From the NCBI GenBank assembly GCA_003243275.1, contig QFQR01000015.1, positions 1 through 38,079 on the forward strand: 38,079 bases of DNA, written 5' to 3'. Numbering within the stretch: the stretch's first letter is position 1; each line of letters opens with the position of its first letter. Positions 7,686 to 14,349 of this stretch are shown here, in pieces. The stretch comes from Leifsonia xyli. GTDB lineage: Bacteria > Actinomycetota > Actinomycetes > Actinomycetales > Microbacteriaceae. The notes below the pieces were generated by a model. The model searched no databases. It worked only from the letters and a program-made list of their open reading frames with translations, and was not told the DNA's origin. The translations under genes were made by a program, and so were the position numbers.

Positions 7686-8900
7686 ATGTTCGACAGACGA
7701 CGGATGCTGAAATCCGCCGGCGGCATGGCGCTTGGGTTTTCAGGGCTTGCGATCGCTGGATCGCCGCTGAAGGCCTTCGCGGCAGAGACCGTCACGCTGC
7801 CCTTCGCCAATGGCGAGCGGAAGCTCGTGCAGTATCCGGGCAAGCGCCCGCTGATCCAGCTCACCGCCCGCCCGCCGCAGCTCGAGACGCCGTTCTCTGT
7901 GTTCGACGAGGGCGTTCTGACGCCGAACGACGCGTTCTTCGTGCGCTATCACCTCGCCGGCGTACCGCTGTCGATCGACCCGGCGGCCTACAAAATCGAG
8001 GTGAAGGGCAAGGTCGACACGCCGCTGTCGCTCTCGCTCGACGATCTGAAAAAGATGGACGCGGTCGAGATCGTCGCGGTCCACCAGTGCTCCGGCAACA
8101 GCCGCGGCTTCGTCGACCCACGGGTCGCCGGCGGCCAGCTCGCCAACGGCGCGATGGGTAACGCCAAGTGGAAGGGCGTGTCGCTTAAAAGCGTGCTCGA
8201 CAAGGCGGGCGTCCAGGCCGGCGCCGTGCAGGTCTCGTTCGACGGGCTCGACAAGCCGGTCATCCCGGCGACGCCCGACTTCGTGAAGGCGCTCGAGATC
8301 GACCACGCCCGCGACGGCGAAGTGATGCTCGCCTACCAGATGAACGGCGAGGACCTGCCCTGGCTGAACGGTTTTCCGGTGCGCCTCGTCGTGCCCGGGC
8401 GTTTCGGCACCTACTGGGTCAAGCATCTCGCCACCATCACGGTACTGGACCAGCCATTCGACGGCTTCTGGATGAAATCCGCCTATCGCATCCCGGACAA
8501 CGACTGCGCCTGCGTCGAGGCCGGCCAGAAGCCGGACAAGACGAAGCCGATCGGACGCTTCAACGTGCGCTCCTTCGTCACCAACGTGCTCGACGGCGCA
8601 AAGGTGAAGGCGGGCGACGTCGAGCTTCGCGGGATCGCGTTCGACGGAGGGACCGGGATCAAGTCGGTCGAGACCTCCGTGGACGGCGGCAAGACGTGGG
8701 CTTCGGCGAAGCTCGGCGAAGACCTCGGCAAATACTCGTTCCGCCAGTGGACCTCGAAGGCGACGCTGCCCTCGGGCGAGGCCGCCATCATGGTCCGCGC
8801 GACGTCGAACGGCGGCGAGACGCAACCGACTTCGGCGCGCTGGAACCCGCCCGGATACATGCGAAACGTCGTCGAGCAGACGCGCGTGAAGGCGGCGTGA
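7686..8900 (+). CDS. sorA: Exported sulfite dehydrogenase catalytic subunit SorA
   Basis: 404 residues. The N-terminus DRRRMLKSAGG is a Tat-type signal followed by a hydrophobic stretch to about residue 33, fitting export of a folded molybdenum enzyme. The molybdopterin domain has Cys135 in VAVHQCSGNSRG as Mo ligand and the pocket FPVRLVVPGRFGTYWVKH. The Ig-like dimerisation domain (about 290-404) holds KSVETSVDGGKTW. Length and order match SorA of SorAB, which oxidises sulfite to sulfate in the periplasm and passes electrons to a c-type cytochrome. sorB starts 11 bases downstream. GAGGAGA precedes the ATG, and an ECF-type promoter lies at 7620-7646. Catalysis is inferred from the family, but the pairing with sorB makes it strong. 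Confidence 0.92.
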   Translation: MFDRRRMLKSAGGMALGFSGLAIAGSPLKAFAAETVTLPFANGERKLVQYPGKRPLIQLTARPPQLETPFSVFDEGVLTPNDAFFVRYHLAGVPLSIDPAAYKIEVKGKVDTPLSLSLDDLKKMDAVEIVAVHQCSGNSRGFVDPRVAGGQLANGAMGNAKWKGVSLKSVLDKAGVQAGAVQVSFDGLDKPVIPATPDFVKALEIDHARDGEVMLAYQMNGEDLPWLNGFPVRLVVPGRFGTYWVKHLATITVLDQPFDGFWMKSAYRIPDNDCACVEAGQKPDKTKPIGRFNVRSFVTNVLDGAKVKAGDVELRGIAFDGGTGIKSVETSVDGGKTWASAKLGEDLGKYSFRQWTSKATLPSGEAAIMVRATSNGGETQPTSARWNPPGYMRNVVEQTRVKAA

Positions 8901-8911
8901 GGGAGGATCGA

Positions 8912-9214
8912 ATGAGACATCTTGCACTCGCCCTCGGACTCATGGGCGCGGTCGTCGCGGGAGCGGCTTCCGCCGAACCGAAGACCTATCAGCTTCCGGA
9001 CGAGACGGCCGAGTTCAAGCAAGGACCTGGCGTCGAGGCCGCGCAGAACAATTGCATGTCCTGCCACTCGGCCGACTACATCAACGCGCAGCCGCCGAAG
9101 AAGGGCCGAGCGTTCTGGGAGGCCGAGGTCACGAAGATGATCCACACCTACAAGGCGCCGATCGAGGAGACCGACGCCAAGGCGATCGTCGACTACCTCG
9201 AGAAGACCTACTGA
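8912..9214 (+). CDS. sorB: SorB-like monoheme cytochrome c subunit
   Basis: 100 residues: a signal peptide (1-21, cleaved after ASA) and a compact class I cytochrome c. The heme is bound by CMSCH (Cys48, Cys51, His52), with Met76 in VTKMIHTYKAP as likely sixth ligand. Size and position directly after sorA fit the electron-accepting subunit of the SorAB sulfite dehydrogenase, which delivers electrons to the respiratory chain. GGGAGG precedes the ATG at suitable distance. Confidence 0.9.
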   Translation: MRHLALALGLMGAVVAGAASAEPKTYQLPDETAEFKQGPGVEAAQNNCMSCHSADYINAQPPKKGRAFWEAEVTKMIHTYKAPIEETDAKAIVDYLEKTY

Positions 9215-9288
9215 ACGTACCGAACGAAAGCGCCGGCGCGGAGTTGGTCTCCGGCCGGCGTGACGTTGCGCCTTATGCAAGGAACCTC

Positions 9289-9426
9289 ATGAACGATCCC
9301 CAGATCACCGAGACCACGAACGAAGCGCGACAGGGCGAGACCAGCGGTCACATGCGCTGGGTGTTGCTGGTCTCGATCGTCCTGGCGATCGTGGCCGTCG
9401 CCGCTATTTGGCTCTGGATCTTCTGA
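9289..9426 (+). CDS. Small single-pass membrane protein (45 aa)
   Basis: 45 residues: a polar N-terminal half (MNDPQITETTNEARQGETSG) and one hydrophobic helix at about 24-44 ending WLWIF at the C-terminus. AAGGA lies seven bases before the ATG. It follows sorB by 74 bases in the same direction and may be part of the same transcript. I do not recognise the family. Its shape would suit a small accessory that anchors or assists a membrane complex, but that is speculation. Confidence 0.55.
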   Translation: MNDPQITETTNEARQGETSGHMRWVLLVSIVLAIVAVAAIWLWIF

Positions 9427-9450
9427 AGTCGCTTCACGGAAATCGACGCC

Positions 9451-10005
9451 TCAGCGCTTGCCCTTGCCGTCGCCGTCGCGCATCTCGCCGGTCGGTTCCT
9501 GAACGTGGGCCTCGAGGAACCAGAGCTGTTTGTCGACGGCCCGCGACACCTCGGTGAAGAGATCCGATGTGCCCGCGTCGCCCGCCTCATCGGTCTGATC
9601 GACGTTCTCCCGGATGGCGTTGGCGTAGGCCGCATAGCGGTCGATGAGCGCTGCGATGTGGTCGGCGATCGCGTAGGCGTCGGTCGGATAGGGCGCGAGC
9701 GCCGAGCGCTCGGCGACCTCGGTCGCGGTGCCGATGGCGGTCGCGCCGAGCTGAACGGCGCGTTCGGCGACCTTGTCGTTCAGGTCGTCGAGTTCGTCGC
9801 GGAACCCGTCCAGCATCAGATGGACGCCGATAAAGTCCGGTCCCTTGAGGTTCCAGTGCGCCTGCTTCACCGCCAGCGCTAGATCGATCCCGTCTGCGAG
9901 ACGCGCGTTCAGCAGTTCGATCGAGACCTTCCGCGCGTTCGAGGGGGTCGCGTTGCGGGTCTTGTGGTCGTGGATCGCCTTGCCAGTCTTGGTCTTGGTG
10001 GACAT
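9451..10005 (-). CDS. dps: Dps/ferritin-like DNA-protecting protein
   Basis: 184 residues. It is a Dps-family mini-ferritin with the ferroxidase segment KQAHWNLKGPDFIGVHLMLDGF (His50 and His62, with acidic residues following) and the usual helical length. The Lys/Arg-rich N-terminal tail (MSTKTKTGKAIHDHKTR) and basic C-terminus (GDGKGKR) suit DNA binding. Dps oxidises and stores iron with peroxide and coats DNA in stress. AAGGCTGAGA precedes the ATG. A general-stress ECF promoter sits about 80 bases upstream at 10085-10109. It is convergent with the small membrane protein. Confidence 0.92.
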   Translation of the reverse strand: MSTKTKTGKAIHDHKTRNATPSNARKVSIELLNARLADGIDLALAVKQAHWNLKGPDFIGVHLMLDGFRDELDDLNDKVAERAVQLGATAIGTATEVAERSALAPYPTDAYAIADHIAALIDRYAAYANAIRENVDQTDEAGDAGTSDLFTEVSRAVDKQLWFLEAHVQEPTGEMRDGDGKGKR

Positions 10006-10084
10006 GTGTCTCAGCCTTTTTCGAATGTTTGAAATTGGATCTCGGTCGGTCGATGGGATGACAGGCCCGTGATGTCGCGACCAC

Positions 10085-10109
10085 AACGAGCGCAGGAACG
10101 GCTCGTTCC
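10085..10109 (-). promoter_or_regulatory. EcfG-type general stress promoter of dps
   Basis: On the minus strand GGAAC (10109-10105) and CGTT (10088-10085) are spaced by 16 bases, matching the alphaproteobacterial EcfG (PhyR/NepR-controlled) consensus GGAAC-N16/17-CGTT. It points at dps, which is a known target type of this sigma factor. The -10 differs from the CGTCT boxes of the sulfite-locus promoters, so a different sigma factor probably reads it. Confidence 0.72.
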
Positions 10110-10118
10110 CCCTGTCCG

Positions 10119-11270
10119 TCAGGCGCTCTTCAGGCAGGGCGCCACGAACAGGTCGCCTCGCCAGGCGCCGCGGACGGTGCGGGCGCCGACGATCAGCCAG
10201 AGGCAAGCGAGCGCCGCGACCAGGACGACGCCGAAGCCGTGGATGGCCGGGATCGGCAGGACGCTTCCGAGCCTGAGTGTCGCGACTGCGTAGACGCCGA
10301 GCGGAAAGGTGTAGCCCCACCAGCCGAGATTGAACGGCAGACCCTCCCGCAGGTAGCGTAGCGTGATCAGCAGCGCCATCGCGAGCCACCACAGGCCGTA
10401 GCCCCACAGCAGCAGCCCGGCGACCAGCCCGACGCCCTCGGCGATCCCGCCGAACTGGCCGAGCCCGTTCGCTGCGAGGATCTCCGGCGCGGTGTGGCCG
10501 AGGACGAGCATGCCGAGCGCCCCGGTCCCGATCGGGCCGAGCGCGAGCCAGCTCGTCGTCGCCATCGAGACATGCGGCAGGTTGTGCAGGACCATTCTCA
10601 GCAGCAGCACCACCAGCATGCTCATGGCGAGCGGCACGGAGAGCGACCACAGGACGTAGGAGACGACGAGCACGTCGAGCCGAAGCGAGGCCTCGGTGAG
10701 ATGCGGGATCAGCAGGCCGCCCGAGACCGCTGCGACCTCGCAGGCGACCACCGGCAGCAGCCAGACCGCCGTCATCTCCTCAATCGAGTGCTCCTGGCGG
10801 GTGAACATCATGTAGGGGATCGCGATCCCGCAGACGATCGACAGGGCGACGTCGATCCACCACAGCGCATGGGCGATCCCGACCGCGGCGTCTCCCCAGC
10901 GCGCGACACCGAAGATGAGAAACCCGTTGATGATGGTTGCGAGGCCCATCGGAATGCAGCCGAAGAACATCGACACGACCGAATGCCCGAAGATCCGCCG
11001 CGCGCCGTCGAAGAAGAAGATCCAGCGCGCAGCGTAGAGGCCCGTAAACAGCGCGAACAGGCCGATGTTGAAGAGCCAGAGCCCTTCGGCGACCGCCATC
11101 AGCACCGGAACGTCCTTGCCGAACTGCGACAGCGCGATCGCGAGGATGCCGGTGCCCATCGTGGCCGCGAACCAGTTCGGCGTGAACTGGCGCACGACCT
11201 CGCGGGGGTTGTCGAGGCGCGACAGCGGATGGATGCCTGTCGCGACGAGGCGGGCCTGTTCGAAGGTCAT
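10119..11270 (-). CDS. TDT-family transporter (TehA/SSU1-like, possible sulfite exporter)
   Basis: 383 residues with about ten membrane helices. The first helix begins with FTPNWFAATMGTGILAIAL, the hallmark of the telluriteresistance/dicarboxylate transporter (TDT) family (TehA, MaeI, SSU1, SLAC1). Members move tellurite-related anions, malate, sulfite or chloride. Lying among sulfite oxidases and ECF genes, a sulfite efflux or anion-channel role is the best contextual guess, but the sequence alone does not fix the substrate. GAGGAG precedes the ATG at 11270. The membrane protein gene 24 bases upstream is in the same operon. Confidence 0.85.
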   Translation of the reverse strand: MTFEQARLVATGIHPLSRLDNPREVVRQFTPNWFAATMGTGILAIALSQFGKDVPVLMAVAEGLWLFNIGLFALFTGLYAARWIFFFDGARRIFGHSVVSMFFGCIPMGLATIINGFLIFGVARWGDAAVGIAHALWWIDVALSIVCGIAIPYMMFTRQEHSIEEMTAVWLLPVVACEVAAVSGGLLIPHLTEASLRLDVLVVSYVLWSLSVPLAMSMLVVLLLRMVLHNLPHVSMATTSWLALGPIGTGALGMLVLGHTAPEILAANGLGQFGGIAEGVGLVAGLLLWGYGLWWLAMALLITLRYLREGLPFNLGWWGYTFPLGVYAVATLRLGSVLPIPAIHGFGVVLVAALACLWLIVGARTVRGAWRGDLFVAPCLKSA

Positions 11271-11294
11271 CGGACGCTCCTCGTTGGTCTCTGG

Positions 11295-11789
11295 TCAGAT
11301 GGTGGGGCCGGCGGCGACCGCGGCCATATGGGCGACGACGAGGATTGCGGTTCCGCCGATCGCGAGCGCGATGGCTAGCGATCCGACCTGCCAGAAGGCT
11401 GCGCGTCCGCTGATCCGCCCCGTCGCGATGTCGGCTTCGCCGTTCCAGAACGCACGGAAGCTGCGGTCCTGTTCGCGCTCCGGCTCCATGTTGCGGCCCA
11501 TGAAGGCCGGAAGCGCCATGCCGCTGAGGAACATCACGCTGATCAGCACGACGAAGGCGAGAACGAGCGAGGTCTCGCCTCCCGCGAATGTCGCGCAAGC
11601 GGCGAGGATAAGCCACGAATAGGCGGCAAGAGGCGTCCAGATCGCGAGCGGATGGATGCGGGTGACGGGAAGGCGCGGCGCGTCCGCGAGCGGGCGGGCG
11701 ACGTCGGACGACGTCTGCACGATCTTGCGGCGGTCGATCGCCCGCGCGGTGGGTTCGCGTGCAGGAGCCTGAAAAGCGAGGGCTGTCAT
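11295..11789 (-). CDS. Uncharacterised membrane protein upstream of the TDT transporter
   Basis: 164 residues with a polar N-terminal ~45 residues and three predicted membrane helices (about 49-70, 73-95 and 132-160). I do not recognise a family. Two loops carry charged clusters (GRNMEPEREQDRSFRAFWNG). I start at the ATG at 11789 because AGGAGA lies just upstream; the frame is open 24 codons further but without such a site. Its stop is 24 bases before the TDT transporter, so it may be an accessory subunit of that carrier. Confidence 0.62.
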   Translation of the reverse strand: MTALAFQAPAREPTARAIDRRKIVQTSSDVARPLADAPRLPVTRIHPLAIWTPLAAYSWLILAACATFAGGETSLVLAFVVLISVMFLSGMALPAFMGRNMEPEREQDRSFRAFWNGEADIATGRISGRAAFWQVGSLAIALAIGGTAILVVAHMAAVAAGPTI

Positions 11790-11885
11790 GGCGGCTCTCC
11801 TTGTTTGCTGGTGGGGCGCTTGATGCGTCCCGGTCTCTGCATTCAAGATAGAAACCGCCATCCAATCGTTCCAACGAATAACTTG

Positions 11886-11919
11886 GCACGTTTCGTTCGC
11901 TTAAAACGAATGAACGTGC
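11886..11919 (-). terminator. Long inverted repeat between the beta-propeller gene and the TDT operon
   Basis: GCACG-TTTCGTTCG at 11886-11899 faces CGAATGAA-CGTGC at 11907-11919 across a 7-base A/T-rich loop (one mismatch and one bulge). The hairpin begins 10 bases after the end of the beta-propeller gene on the minus strand. It could terminate that transcript, although no clean T-run follows. Its position also fits an operator for the membrane protein-TDT operon, so the role is uncertain. Confidence 0.5.
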
Positions 11920-11928
11920 TGTCTTGGA

Positions 11929-13326
11929 TCAGCCGCCGCTGAGCGCTGGGACACCGTCCGCCTTGGCTTTCTCACCTTCGACGACCCTGAACTTGACCGA
12001 CTTCGCCTCGCCAGCCGCGGCCTTGCCGACCGCGCGGACCGGGCCAACCGCGGACGCCATCGCAGCGCCCTTCTCGTTGGTCTTGAAGGCGACCAGCGGC
12101 TCGTCCGTGCCCTCGACGAACAGCGCGTAGGCTGTGTCGGGCTTCAGCTTCGAGGCGCTGATCTCGAGGATGTCGATCAGGCCGAGATTGCGCGAGACGA
12201 CCTGGCCGGCGCCCGTCTCGCCCTCCGGGGCCTTGAGGTTCAGGGTGAGGTTCTCGGGCGCTTTCTTCAGCGGCGTCAGATTCTCCGCACCGCCGCCCGG
12301 CGCCGCGCCCGGCACGTAGACCAGCGCCTGCGGGGCCTGGCCAATCGCCATATGCGCCACCGCCTTGTTGCTGGCGGCGTCGATCACGTCGACGCCGTCG
12401 CCGTTCTCAAGCCCGACATAAAGACGACTGCGGTCTCCGCTCGCCCAGATCCCGTGCGGCAGCGCGCCGACCGGGATGGTTGCGACGAGCTTGGCCTCGG
12501 CGTCGGTCGTGTAGACCTTCACGACGTTCTCCCCGCCGATCGTGACATAGGCGAGCGTCTTGGTCCCTGACTTCCCGAAAGTGAGGTGGTTCGAGATCGG
12601 GCCGGAGTCGATCACGCCCTTCACCTCGAGCGTCTTGGCGTCGATCCGCGTGACCTTGCCGACGTCCTTGTGCGTCATCCAGGCTTCCGACCCATCCGGC
12701 GTCATCTGGACGAAGGGCGAGAACGGCGAGACCACCTTGATCTCTTTGACGATCTTTTTGGTCGCGACGTCGATCACGTCGAGCTGCGGGTTGAAGCTGT
12801 TGGCCACGAAGGCCAGTTTGCCGTCGGGCGCGAAGATGGTCATGCCCGGGCCGCTCGTCGTCTTGATCTTGCCCGTCTCCTCAAAGGTGTTCGGATCGAT
12901 GACCGCGAGATGGTCTTCGCCGCGCACAGTGGCCCATACCTCCTTGCCGTCCGGCGTGAAGAAGGCTTCGTGCGGGTTGCGGCCGATATAGGCTGTGCCC
13001 TTCACCTTGTTGGTCGCCGTGTCGATGAAGGTGACTGAGTTGGTGACGGTCGAGACGGCGACCAGCGTCTTGTGATCCGGCGAGAAGCCGAGGCCGTGGA
13101 CGTTGACCTGTCCCTTGTAGAGCGGGCTAAGCACGTTCGGGCGCGGGTCGCCGAGCTTGATCTGGCCAAGCGTCTGGTTCTTCACCGGGTCGATCACCGT
13201 CACGGTGTTGGAGTTCTGGTCGGCGGTGTAGACGCGGTCGCCCTCCTGCGGCAGCGCGAAGGCTTCCGTCGAGGTGACAGCGGTCGCGGCGAGGAGCACT
13301 GCTGCGACGAGACGTGTGCGGGTCAT
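11929..13326 (-). CDS. Secreted YncE-like beta-propeller protein
   Basis: 465 residues with a signal peptide (1 to about 23). About seven propeller blades of the YVTN/YncE type follow, to around residue 340. Repeating units look like NSVTFIDTATNKVKG, HLAVIDPNTFEETGK and GVDVIDAASNKAVA, often preceded by FSPDHK or FTPDGK turns. A separate Ala/Lys-rich C-terminal domain (about 355-465) looks Ig-like. Such proteins are periplasmic; ligands vary and none is evident here. The ATG overlaps the stop of the DUF305 gene (ATGA), so the two are translationally coupled and share the ECF promoter at 13779-13805. Confidence 0.82.
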   Translation of the reverse strand: MTRTRLVAAVLLAATAVTSTEAFALPQEGDRVYTADQNSNTVTVIDPVKNQTLGQIKLGDPRPNVLSPLYKGQVNVHGLGFSPDHKTLVAVSTVTNSVTFIDTATNKVKGTAYIGRNPHEAFFTPDGKEVWATVRGEDHLAVIDPNTFEETGKIKTTSGPGMTIFAPDGKLAFVANSFNPQLDVIDVATKKIVKEIKVVSPFSPFVQMTPDGSEAWMTHKDVGKVTRIDAKTLEVKGVIDSGPISNHLTFGKSGTKTLAYVTIGGENVVKVYTTDAEAKLVATIPVGALPHGIWASGDRSRLYVGLENGDGVDVIDAASNKAVAHMAIGQAPQALVYVPGAAPGGGAENLTPLKKAPENLTLNLKAPEGETGAGQVVSRNLGLIDILEISASKLKPDTAYALFVEGTDEPLVAFKTNEKGAAMASAVGPVRAVGKAAAGEAKSVKFRVVEGEKAKADGVPALSGG

Positions 13327-13745
13327 TTCGAATCCTTGGGCTGGGGGATTTCGGCCTTTGCGGCCTTCGGCTTGGCGGCGAGGAGCCGCGTCATCAGGTC
13401 GATCTCGTACTGCTGCTCGACGATGATCGACTGGGCGAGGTTGCGGATCTCCGGGTCGTCGGTCGCGAGCAGCGCGGCCTTCGCCATGTCGACCGCGCCC
13501 TGGTGGTGCGGGATCATCTGCGAGAGGAAGTCGTGCCGCGGATCGCCATTCGTCGGCGCCTGCATCATCCCGGCATGCATGCGCTCCATGGCCTTCGAGG
13601 TCTGATCCGCGAAGGCCGTAGCATTGGGATTGGAGGCTTGAGCCGGCGAGGCATGCGCCATGGCGTGGTGGTCGTGCGGCTCTTGCGCGCCGGCCGGCGA
13701 GGCCGTGGCGACGAAGGCCAGAGCGAGCGGGATCGCGATCCGCAT
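13323..13745 (-). CDS. Secreted DUF305 (CopM-like) protein
   Basis: 140 residues: a signal peptide (1-20, cleaved after AGA) and a DUF305 four-helix domain with MIPHHQGAVDMAKAAL (His80-His81). The mature N-terminus is rich in His and Met (HDHHAMAH, then MERMHAGMMQ), suggesting metal binding. DUF305 proteins such as cyanobacterial CopM bind copper in the periplasm; the family is also common beside ECF systems. The start at 13745 has an intact signal peptide and GAGAGGA upstream. First gene of a two-gene operon with the beta-propeller protein. Confidence 0.85.
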   Translation of the reverse strand: MRIAIPLALAFVATASPAGAQEPHDHHAMAHASPAQASNPNATAFADQTSKAMERMHAGMMQAPTNGDPRHDFLSQMIPHHQGAVDMAKAALLATDDPEIRNLAQSIIVEQQYEIDLMTRLLAAKPKAAKAEIPQPKDSK

Positions 13746-13778
13746 GAGGTCTCCTCTCGAGGTCGATGTCGCGAGGAG

Positions 13779-13805
13779 GGACGCTGGCCGATTTGGGACC
13801 ATTCC
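13779..13805 (-). promoter_or_regulatory. ECF-type promoter of the DUF305-propeller operon
   Basis: On the minus strand GGAAT (13805-13801) and CGTCC (13783-13779) are 17 bases apart, the same architecture as the promoters at 7620 and 13854 with one changed base in the -10. The -10 lies 33 bases before the DUF305 start. It is back-to-back with the promoter of the second sigma operon, so one sigma factor could drive both directions. Confidence 0.72.
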
Positions 13806-13853
13806 ATCACGGACGCGTGATCGAGGCGGTCGCGGAAATCTTTTCAGGCGCTG

Positions 13854-13880
13854 GGAATAGCGGGCGTCGAGGCGGCGTCT
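13854..13880 (+). promoter_or_regulatory. ECF-type promoter of the NTF2-like/second sigma operon
   Basis: GGAAT at 13854-13858 and CGTCT at 13876-13880 are 17 bases apart, identical in both boxes and in spacing to the sorA promoter. It precedes the NTF2-like gene by 37 bases, and that gene leads into the second sigma gene. This suggests positive autoregulation by that sigma factor. Confidence 0.75.
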
Positions 13881-13917
13881 CTCGGCTCGTCAGTCACTTC
13901 AACCGACGGAGCCATCC

Positions 13918-14331
13918 ATGCGCATCGCACTCGCCGCCGCCGCTCTCCTGCTCGCGACCCCTGCCTTCGCCGGCCCCGCGGAAGAGATGTCCAAGTCCCG
14001 CATCGACGCGATCGCCAAGGGCGACGTCGCCGCGGTCCAGTCGGCCTACGCCGACGGCGCGACCCTGCACTGGGTCGGCGGCCCGCTCGACGGCGTCTAC
14101 ACGGGCGCGGACAAGCTCAAGACCGTCTGGACCAAGTTTTCGACCGCTCAAGGCGAGCAGACCGCCAAGGTCGCGTCCGTCTCCGAGGCCATGAACCCGA
14201 AGGGCTCTACGGTCACGGCCGACGTCGTGTTCTCCGGCAAGAACGCCGTGAAGGTGCGCTATGTCATGGTTTGGCGCGAGGGCAAGCTCGCGGACGAAAT
14301 CTGGCAGGTGAACCCGAACGCCGCCTACTGA
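13918..14331 (+). CDS. Secreted NTF2-like (SnoaL-fold) protein
   Basis: 137 residues: a signal peptide (1-18, cleaved at AFA-G) followed by a single NTF2-like domain. The helix EEMSKSRIDAIAKGDVAAVQSAYADGATLHWV and the strands ending YVMVWREGKLADEIWQVNP are typical of this fold. No catalytic residues can be assigned, and many such domains only bind small ligands. It is first in a run with the second ECF sigma (18 bases downstream) and directly follows an ECF promoter. It could therefore be a periplasmic stress effector or a signal-sensing partner. Confidence 0.78.
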   Translation: MRIALAAAALLLATPAFAGPAEEMSKSRIDAIAKGDVAAVQSAYADGATLHWVGGPLDGVYTGADKLKTVWTKFSTAQGEQTAKVASVSEAMNPKGSTVTADVVFSGKNAVKVRYVMVWREGKLADEIWQVNPNAAY

Positions 14332-14349
14332 CCGCCGGAGCGCATCGCC

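Noticed and set aside
7740..8927. 395-codon minus-strand open frame over sorA
   Set aside because: Composition is typical of an antisense shadow; sorA on the plus strand has full family motifs.
9424..9436. TGAAG-TCG-CTTCA mini-hairpin between the small membrane protein and dps
   Set aside because: A 5-base stem overlapping a stop codon and lacking a T-run is too weak for a terminator call.
10006..10650. Long 5' extension of the dps frame
   Set aside because: The extension overlaps the TDT transporter gene and is Arg-rich shadow sequence. The real start is the ATG at 10005 with a ribosome-binding site.
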